Shown in pieces: positions 55,592 through 64,000 of a stretch of DNA of 64,000 bases. Positions within the stretch are counted from its first letter, which is position 1. Each line of letters begins with the position of its first letter. Below the pieces are notes generated by a model that worked only from the letters and a program-made list of their open reading frames with translations, was not told the origin of the DNA and did not search any database. The position numbers and the translations under genes were made by a program. The DNA is from Sordaria brevicollis. Lineage: Eukaryota; Ascomycota; Sordariomycetes; Sordariales; Sordariaceae. The stretch spans positions 1,302,001 through 1,366,000 of the forward strand of contig JAUTDP010000008.1 in assembly GCA_033439795.1 (NCBI GenBank). Direction: 5' to 3'.

Positions 55592-58556
55592 ATCACCAGG
55601 TAGTATCATAGGAGAGTGGGACCGGGAATCTTAATGAATCTATACCACAGCGATGAAGAAGGGTCTTTTTGGGTTTCTACATATGGGTTCTCAAAAAACA
55701 ATTGGGGCATGGGTTGAAAACGGATGGGAGTTTTAAAAGAGAGATGATTGCATGCATGATAAAAAGCAGCCGTCAGTCATGTTTTGTCATGAGAAGATAC
55801 CACAATTTTTTTTTTCTTTTTTGTTTATTGTTCATATAGTCTACACATTCGGCGTCTCAAAATGCATATATTACATACCTACTTATGGATCACACACTCG
55901 GTTTACTCAACTGTCAATGTGAGAGGTCTGTAGATGACGTGAAAAGACGTGATCGAGCAAAGTCGCAATCGTGTATACAAAGTCTCCAAGGCCTACCACA
56001 TGTGTAACCTCATGATTATCAGCAAAACGTGATTAGCGAATCCTGCACCACGTTGACTGGAATGGTCTCAGCTCTCGGCACTGAAGCGAGAAAAGAGATG
56101 GAAATCGAGATAAGGCACCGATATGACAGGATGTACACGAGTTCTTTTGAAACAACAGCCATCTGTCCAGTCTGGCTACTTTTCCTTGGTCCCACAAGGA
56201 CATTGGGAATGTTGGAAAGAATGAAGGTTGTCAATATATCGCAAAAGGAAGTGTGGGGTGTTTAAGTCCACTTCTATGGTACCTAAGATATGACTGCTTG
56301 ACCGACAAGTCAAAGAGCAAGACTGGAACTTGTTTACGTTTAACCGCCTTGAAGATCAGCATAGGAGCCAAGGCCATTTGGAAAGGTAAGCGGAGATTGC
56401 GTCTTTTCTAGAGCGAAACAACTTCCATAGTAGAGCAATTAGTGTTGCTGTACACTTAAAGAGGCAATAACGTTTCGGAAGATGCATCAGGTATGTAGGA
56501 GTAGGATAGCCATGTGCATGTACCTTAATATATGGCAGAAACCCGATACGCTCTGCAGACCCTTAAAAAACCCAAGATGCATAGGAGGACTGCCGCCTCG
56601 TTAAATTTCTCTAGCAGTCGTCGACCCGATTGATGCGATGTGCACGACGATAGATAGCCGGGGCTGCCGTCTGTCCGTCAATGTCATGCTGATGAATTGT
56701 CGGTCGGGAGGTACATGAGGCGGCCTAACAACAACAGCGGTGATGAAAGTCACTTGTGCGCTGCGGTCTGATTGGCTGTCGTCAACTGAGAACAAGACTT
56801 TGAAAAAAGATTACCCACATCATCCCCGTCTTTTGGGGGGAACTTCTCTTCCTTGTTGTGTTCATCTTGGTGACCATGGTTGTCTTTTGAGAAGTTTGAT
56901 GTCGACTTTCGATGCGGAAAGCTATACCTACCACCTGAAGTTAAACTCAACTGGGCTTTCAAGAAGGAAGTCTCTATCCGGTCTTTGATAGAAAGTTCGA
57001 ATGTGACTCGTTTCTTTGTTGATCGGTTGACGATTCAACTGGACTTCCAAAACGATGGAAGTTAACAGGTAAGAGCGGGCACCTATAACAGCCCAGGGGT
57101 TAAATATAGTCTTAACAGTGCTCTTGCTCAGAGGGGCAGCTGTTAGTGAAAGTCCCGAAACCCCGGCGTAAGACCGCAAAACACGTTACCACGTTCGCGA
57201 ATCGCTCTTGCTGCTTTGTCTCAAAGACACGGTTCCCTGTCTGTTTCCGAACCTTTGCATTTCTCTCTTCCATTTTTTTCTCTCTTCGGTCGGACTCTCG
57301 TGGCTTTCGGCTTCCACCTCTTGACTTCAATCCTTCCTCACGTCTCTATCTTCCCCACCCCCAATCAACTAAATATCTATCTCTACATTTCTCTTGTAAA
57401 AATAAGACATCTCGGACATTTACTCCAGAGACATGCCTTCTTTCGCTGAATTTCCGAGTCTTTGACTCTATTTGACGACGCGTTACTAAGCAACTATTAC
57501 CGAGATACTGTGTCCGGCTTTCAATACTTCTTCCACTTTTCTCTTCATCTCCACTCAGACTCCTGCCTACTTTCGAGTTCAAAGTTGTTTTGAACCTCCG
57601 CTTCTCCTCCCTTAACCTCTCGATCGGTCACTGGGGCAAAGACAAACAAACAACAACACCGAGAATACGCGCCACCGCTAGACCCGCCCAAACTCTCAAG
57701 GTTCACAACTTGCGCTCTATCACATCAAGTCCGCTTCATACAAAGTTCAACCTGTCAAACAATTTCGAGCTCTTTGGTTAGCTCTTTCAACTTTCACAGA
57801 CTTCACCTCATTTCAGCTTCACTTGTCAAAAGCCAACAAGGAACCTGGATCTTTTAGCAACCTAGTCAACCTCTACATTATCACCAACACTTCTAGCTGA
57901 TTGGGTCCTCCCTGGCGTCTCCGGTTATCTCTGGCTCCAGAGGTAGTACCATTCTGCGCTTCGTGTTGTGTTGGTTGGTGGTTGTTGGCAGTTCAGGTTA
58001 TCGAGAAAGACGATTGCCACTTCTTCCGGAAGTGAAAGTCTCTTTGCAACAAGGTAATAAACAAACCCTTTCCATAAAGTTTCATCCCTTGCCTCGAGTT
58101 TCACTTATACCTACACACTATCTGTTACCGACTTTGGGGCGTGAATTCCGCGCCGACCAACTGCATCCACTTTGCTCCATTTACAAGTGTCTAAGTTTCT
58201 TCACCTTCTCTTGCTTTCTAAGAGACCTACCTTACCTAACCTTGTCGTTGCCGTTCCTTCCATCCCATCTCTTTTTTTCTTTTCCACGACTGGCCACTCA
58301 CCCGGCCAACCGGAGCACCATTCACTCAACACTCGCCTCCCACCATAAAATACCAAAACCTATACATTTCTTGGCATCTGGCGTTCCTTCACCTACAGGC
58401 CGTTTACTAGTTTTCACTTTTCACTCCCATTCACCTCCATACTCAAGGCCACTGGGGCACCTTTTTTAATCCCCCACCATCCAAAGCACCAATTCCTCTT
58501 TTCAACTTTTCCACCTTTTTTCTGACAACGCACTCACCTGCAGATCAGAAAAAAAA
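55592..58556. other. Large gap: zpr1 3' region and long leader of the next gene
   Basis: The first ~700 bp is AT-richer 3' sequence. From about 57.2 kb to 58.55 kb the plus strand is pyrimidine-rich and Thr/Ser/Pro-like in all frames, which is typical of a long fungal promoter or 5' UTR. Open frames such as 57963-58469 have no codon bias and are not supported. No tRNA or repeat was found. Confidence 0.5.
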
Positions 58557-61500
58557 ATGGCGGATATGGTTGATCCCCGCAAGCCCGAGCAAGAGGCGGA
58601 AAGCCCCAAGGCCGGCAAAAACAACTCAGATCCCATCGTCGTAGTCGATAGTGACAGCGACGGTGAGGTCGAGCGTCAAGGCACAGTTGCCGAATCTCCC
58701 CAAATTGAGTCTTCTCTATCTCCTCAGAAAGAGATTGCCAACTCCCAGGCAGAGACAGACGGCAGTGCCCATGTCGAGGAAATGGAGAGCGAAAAGTGAG
58801 TTGGTGATTTCCTTCTGAAACTGGAAGAAACCGAGGCGGGATTCTCTCTGCCGGTCGAGTTCTTTTGCAAGATCCACCCAAAGCACCAACAAACGCATTC
58901 TTCCCGTTCCGCCTCCCCGTCTACCCTGTCCTCCATCATTGAACTCTTTTGCGCCTTCAACAACAGTCAAAAGCTTAGCCTATCAACTATCAAAAAATAC
59001 AGCTTTGCTAACATGGATTATCTCATCAGGGCTGCTAACACTGTTCTTGCACCTTTGCAAGATCCTACTACTACTACAAGGCAAGTACCATTATCCCTGC
59101 GCGTCATCCTTCATTCCCTCCTCAGATCCAAATCAAAATTCCTTCGATCGGTCGCGTGGAGGGGTTTACCTCACCTAGTGGCAGCAAAAACACCATTACA
59201 ATTTTCGTGCTTCGTTGGCTCCCACATAGTCGAAAGTCTGCCTGTTGGTAGTCACAATCGCCTCGCTGGTTCCCACCACCCTTCCCTTGTTGATGGCAGC
59301 CTAAGAGAGTCACACAATGCCTTTCATATGGGCATCACATGTGTGATCTGAAGGGCTTCATAACAACCATCGCTTGGCCGCTCACTTTATCTTCATCCAT
59401 ACCTCATTCATCTATTGCCTCTTTCACTTCCTTACACCCTTCACGCACATCATTACCATATCGCAGTATCCTATCCTTCGTCATGGGCAGGCCGAGGCGT
59501 ATTGGCAGGTCGTCCGTGATGTTCCCTCGCCTTTTGGGGACAAGCCCTCTTTACAGCTACAAAAAGACCACCTCAAACCAGAAACAACTTGCTAACTCCC
59601 TCTGCAGCGACGGCGACGATACCGCCAAGGACGTCAACATGGAGTCAAATCCCTCCGAGGTCGTAGCCACTCCCGATTATCTTGATGACGACGACGCCAA
59701 TGATCTTACACCCCCTCCCGAGAGCCCTATCCCGCCCCCGGCTTATGCTGAGGAGTTAGCCAGTCGCGCCTCTGAGCAGCCTGCCGGCGCTGAGGATGAG
59801 ATTGTGGTCAACAATGCGCGCGCCGAGGAGTCACCCGGACCTGCCGACCAGGAAGACACTGAGATGGCGGACAGCGAGGAGAAGCCGCGCAGGCTGGTGG
59901 TGCTCAGCTCGAAGCGCAAGCGAACTGGCAGCAATGAGAACATTCCCGACGACAACACCTCCGAGTCTGCGGCGGCCGATGATTACAAGCCACGCAAACA
60001 ACACCGTGGCGCCCCCAAGAAGACACACGGAGTTGGCAACGTCAAGAGCGTCAAGCTCGGCTATTGGAGGGACTCGATCGCGGAGGACAAGAAGGACGCT
60101 CACTCCGTCATAGGCTTTATCGATGTCAGGGACAGGTTACGCACCAAGATCGAGACTGTCACCAGGGACGGCCGTAGTCTTGTGTACCGCTATCCGCTCC
60201 CGCCCGGCCCCGGCGGTAGCTGGGTTACTTTCGACAAGATCGTCTTCGAACCTCACCTGGTCAACCTCGACCATTACCAAGTCAAGGAGTATGTCAAGGT
60301 CCGGTACGAGCAGATGCAGAACGGTCATCCGGATTTCAACTCGGAGGAGGCGATGCGCGATGCTGTGCAGCAGGCTATTGCCCGTGTTGCCGCCAACCCT
60401 CCGCCCGAGACGAACGCCCTACCCGCCATCGCATACGGCCCTGACATTCCCGAGCATGCCGTCACCAAGTCCGAGCCCAAAAAGCGCAGCAAGGGCACCG
60501 CCGCCAGCGCTCCAGTTGTCGAGGAGACCCCCTTGACCGTCGACATTAGTGGTCGCCCCTCGAGAGTCGTGATCGGCACCTGGAAAAATTCCACCCCTCC
60601 CAACCGCAAGGATCGCCACGCCGTCCAGGGTGTCTTGGCGCAGAACGAGAACTTCCGCTGCAAGATTATCAACATGACTCCCGATGGCAGGGAGGTCGGT
60701 GCCAACTTCCCAATTGGCGCCGGTCAGATTTGGTGTCAGTGGGAGGATGTCGACTTCCTCGATCACTTGCAGGGCATGAGCCGCCCCCAGGTTAAGGAGT
60801 ACGTGCGTGTTCGTCAGCGCATGATGGATCAGGGCGAGCTTTCCGAGGATAGCGACAAGAACGATCAGATGGCTGTCGAGGAGGCCCTCAGGCGCCACGC
60901 CCAGGGCATGTCGAAGGATGACTCGATGATGGATGTTGACTCCTCCCCTGCCTTGCCCATGCGCGGTACTCGCCACCAGCAGTTGGAGCAAGCCAATGGC
61001 TACAACGATATGGAGGGCATCGACAGACCCGCTAGCGTCCCGCCCCCTCAGCAGGGTGGTCCCTTCCGTGGCATCCGCCAGAGTAACCGCGCCCCTCGCC
61101 ACTCGTTGCCCGACGTCCAGCTCCGCGCCGCTAACCGCGGCCCCCCTCGTGACGTAGTCGACCGCCTGGAGCGCACCAACAGCATCGCCCAGCGCGAGAT
61201 CGCTCGCGTCGAAGCCAGCCAGATGCGCGCCGACCAGCGCGCCGCCAACCGCGGCTACATCACCCCGGCCATGCAGCCGTTCATGCCACCTCCTCCGCAG
61301 CAGCAGCTCCCTTCTTCGCAGTTTTCCTCCCAAGGCCGTCCGTACCAGCAGAGACGTATGGTCGACCAGCAACAACAGCACCAGCAGCAGGATATCCCGG
61401 CCTACAGCAACCGCCCTTCCTCACGCGCCTCGGGCGTTCCCTCTCGCAACGGCACTCCCACCTCGGCCAATTTCCCAGCCGGCGCTTTTCAACCTCCTTC

Positions 61501-61837
61501 TCAGGCGCTTTTGCCGCCTCCTCCCCATCCCAACAGTGGCCCCTACAACACCAACAACGGATCTGGTGGATCGAACAACAAATCAATGTTCGACGACAAC
61601 CTCCACCGTCTCAACAAGGTCTGGGCCGCGCAGGAGACCAACAGGATCAAGTACAGCCAAGCTGCGGGTGAGACGATCCAGGGTGTCAACGACGCCAAGG
61701 TGTGGGGCGGCATCAAGTACGAGCGCAAGAGCTCGGGACCGTTCCAGGGAAAGCTGGTCAGCTCGGGCACGATTATCAATATTGATGGTGAGGACTATGT
61801 GGAGTATCGGGTTTTGACGAAGCCTAGTTTTTTCTGA
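58557..61837 (+). CDS. Unrecognised 822-residue protein with a duplicated domain
   Basis: Exons 58557-58795 and 59608-61837 are joined by an 812-nt intron (GTGAGT; CTAAC then CTCTGCAG), long for this genome; the codon AA|C GAC continues the acidic N-terminus. Residues 1-215 are acidic and disordered, with a VVDSDSD motif that looks like a SUMO-interaction site and basic KRKR, a possible nuclear signal. Two related ~90-residue domains follow, at about 223-315 and 398-486. They share a pattern of LGYW/IGTW, HxVxG, R.KI, DGR, W and finally VKEYVxVR. The middle is Gln/Pro-rich. A last conserved-looking block (about 765-822) ends YVEYRVLTKPSFF. I do not know the family; a chromatin or RNA-related nuclear role is only a guess from composition. 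Confidence 0.8.
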
Positions 61838-63711
61838 GCGACTCTCCTGTGAGGGAGGGTTGAGAGGGCTAGGAGGGGCTTCGTCATACATACCTCCTGG
61901 CTTTTGTGGCACCTCCAGCTTTTGCCATCATATCGTTGGCTTTTCCGCTTTTGTTTTCGGGATTGTTGTGCACTCGCAAGGGCGTTGACGAGGTGGTTTG
62001 GGGTGACGATTTCTCTATTGCTCCGTTTCTCTTTGTTTGAGCAGCTTGAAGGGCTGAGAAACGAGAAGCTGGAGTTGGTGAAGTTAAAGAAGTTGGTGTT
62101 GAGCGTTTGTTTGAGTATCGAGAGCTTTGGCCTTTTCTTCAAGGAGCTGGAGTGTGGATTACATGCAAGAACTTTTATCAGGGGAGCGAGTTTCGTTTTC
62201 GCGAGCATGGAGAGGAAGTTTGGGTCTTCATACCTTCATCTGGGCTTAAGTGCTTGGAAACGAGGCAGATGCCCGAACTCACGGTTTTCCTCCGCGCTCA
62301 CAGGAAGAAGAAGCATACTGGCTGGCGACGGCAAAGATACCCCTATCATGGTCGATTATTTCAAAGAAGAGCCGCAGGCAAGTGCGAGATTTACAATCAC
62401 TGGTAGTTCACCAGTGTCCATGGCTGTTTTTCTCCGGAGACGAGGTGTGGGTGGCTAGTGGCCGCCACATGGACTAGGTTCACTCGGTTCTGAGAGGTAT
62501 ATGTGGCTTTGGAGATGGCGATGGTTGGTGGTGACAGTGGTGGTGGCTAAGTTTAGCTACTATACCTATTGCACGCAGCGAACATACATAAAAGAAAAAG
62601 AAGGAAGGAAAGGATTGATCTGATCAAGCACTGACAGAGATTGGTAGCGTGGTCAAGATAAAATGGGCTTAGTGGTCTTCATTATACCTATGGTAGATAG
62701 CTTTGATTTCCTTTTCTTTCATGTTCTTGTCTTTCTGTTTCTCTGCTTTGGTGGTTGATTTCTCTCTGGGTTCCTTTACATATCTTGATTTCCTTTGAGT
62801 CGGCTTTGGTGCTTTGCATGTGGCGCGCGAGTTTATACCCGGTTTCGTTGTGTTTGCTTGCTTTGCATTTCTGAGATCAAAAAAGTTCAGTGAGTTGGTG
62901 ATGATCTGGTTATGGTTAGGCTGGGTCTTATAGCATCATTTTCGGGCATTTAAGGTTTCATTTCCTGGTTCGTTGTATATAGTTCTTCTATCGTTTTGTG
63001 GCTGCCCTCTTTCCGTTTGGCGGCAAAACTGAAAAAGGGAGATCTGGGATATCGAGGAAGGCAGAGTGAGTAGGGGAAAAAAAAAAAACAAGAAGGACAC
63101 CCAGACTGATTAGTGGATTAGCATCGCAAGGCGTTTCCAAAGGGGTTAAGGTGGTTGATAGATGAATAACGAGATTGTGCAAACAGTTCTAGGCCAAGTG
63201 ATTGCTTCGTGATGTAAGACCTTCGTAGCCGCAGTCGATCCGATACCTAGAGGTAGTTCAACGTCACTCACCCATGACTCCCGCCATCTGACATTGACAA
63301 TAATTCGCATGTTATCTTCCTTTCTCTAACTTTTGTCTACCTGTTGGGTATCTATCCTTTACAGTATGCAACATCCCCTTTCTTTCCTTCTCATCTTATG
63401 GGTCTTAAGAGTGTCCAATGGCGGACCAAGCTCCGTCTTCCGACCCGTGGTACAACATCCACAAAGGTTGACTCCTGCCAGACTCTTCTAAATGCGGTTC
63501 TGCGTCTGTAGACTATGGGCCGAAGGAAACATACCCTGTATTTCGATGCCAAAGGACACTGAGCCATTCCTGGGTTGCTATCAAGGTTTCGTTCACGTCA
63601 TGACTTGAAGCCTTGAAACTCATTCAAGAAACCTCCTTCAACCATCCATCCATCCATCTCCTCAGTCCTCCATCATCATCTTGTCCTTTGTTCTTCTACC
63701 TCGCCCATTCC
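61838..63711. other. Convergent 3' intergenic region
   Basis: The 3' flank of the 822-residue protein gene runs into that of the minus-strand gene at the right edge. Open frames near 62.1-62.5 kb lack codon bias. An A run near 63080 and a CATC run near 63650 are the only simple repeats seen. Confidence 0.5.
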
Positions 63712-64000
63712 TCAATTGCCTCTACCCCTCCCTCCCCTACCACCCCGTCCACCACGACCTCCTCCCCGCCCTCCTCTTGATCCCCTACCATTATTCCCAC
63801 TCTTCTTCCCCCCTCCACCACCACCACCACCCTTCCCACCCCCAGCCTTCCAGTTATTACTCCACTCAACCCTCTGATCCAACCCCCTAAACAGCTCCTC
63901 CCTCTCAAACCCTCCCTTGGCAAACCTCATATAGTTGATAACTCCATGGTCGTTAACAGCCAGTAGCACATTCCTATACCCATGCTTCAAGCGGGCATAA
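63712..64000 (-). CDS. sen54: C-terminal part of probable tRNA-splicing endonuclease subunit Sen54
   Basis: The frame is open from the window edge to TGA at 63714-63712, so the gene is cut by the end of the window. The visible residues include YARLKHGYRNVLLAVNDHG and then VINYMRFAKGGFEREELF. This matches the C-terminal fold of Sen54, the non-catalytic subunit that with Sen2, Sen15 and Sen34 removes introns from pre-tRNAs. After this domain comes a Gly-rich tail with about eight RGG-type units, unusual for the family. The identification rests on a short segment. Confidence 0.6.
   Translation of the reverse strand, partial: YARLKHGYRNVLLAVNDHGVINYMRFAKGGFEREELFRGLDQRVEWSNNWKAGGGKGGGGGGGGKKSGNNGRGSRGGRGGGRGGRGGRGGRGRGN

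Noticed and set aside
57963..58469. 168-codon plus-strand ORF
   Set aside because: It is a pyrimidine-rich leader giving Leu/Ser/Pro/Phe in any frame, with no codon bias.
59339..59607. N-terminal extension of the 822-residue protein without the first exon
   Set aside because: A strong branch point and acceptor (CTAAC, CTCTGCAG) precede 59608, and joining to 58795 continues the acidic sequence in frame. The open sequence upstream is kept only as a possible alternative start.

Overview
The window looks like the nuclear genome of a filamentous ascomycete of the Neurospora/Sordaria type. Protein-coding genes are GC-rich with C-ending codons. Introns are short, with GTAAGT/GTGAGT donors, CTAAC/CTGAC branch points and YAG acceptors. 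One ~9 kb AT-rich island (about 44.9-53.75 kb) consists of transposons ruined by CpA-to-TpA transitions, the signature of repeat-induced point mutation (RIP). The species cannot be named from sequence alone.

Layout. 0-1.3 kb: fragments of unknown genes, one with a weak Ulp1-like motif. 1.3-7.6 kb: a long leader and a very large low-complexity reading frame whose three parts are separated by in-frame TAG codons. 7.6-12.5 kb: gene-poor, with minisatellites and a degraded gene-like stretch. 12.57-15.71 kb: a GYP5/EVI5-type Rab GAP. 17.9-18.8 kb (minus): ribosomal protein S8. 21.4-33.9 kb: a 4069-residue HECT ubiquitin ligase of the TOM1/HUWE1 family. 34.8-35.0 kb: a minisatellite. 35.9-37.2 kb (minus): ribosomal protein S6, head-to-head with DPH1 at 37.9-39.3 kb. 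39.6-42.1 kb (minus): a mitochondrial PPR-type protein, head-to-head with a CXXC zinc-binding protein (DUF866) at 42.8-43.4 kb. 43.8-44.5 kb: an Rpr2/Snm1-like RNase P/MRP subunit. 44.54-53.86 kb: a PIF/Harbinger-type DNA transposon with 42-bp terminal inverted repeats, split by a Ty1/copia retrotransposon with 184-bp LTRs. 54.2-55.6 kb: ZPR1. 58.6-61.8 kb: an unrecognised 822-residue protein with a duplicated domain. Right edge (minus): the 3' end of a probable SEN54 gene.

Many of the housekeeping genes serve RNA processing or translation: S8, S6, DPH1 (diphthamide on eEF2), ZPR1 (eEF1A partner), an RNase P/MRP subunit, a mitochondrial PPR protein and SEN54 (tRNA splicing). No operon logic is implied, but two divergent promoter pairs are present (S6/DPH1 and PPR/CZIB).

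The points most worth following up are the three-part TAG-interrupted frame at 2830-7518, the nested transposon island with readable transposase and Myb/SANT-like relics, and the 7- and 8-nt microexons in the two ribosomal protein genes. All exon boundaries below were read by eye from splice consensus and frame continuity; no transcript data were available.
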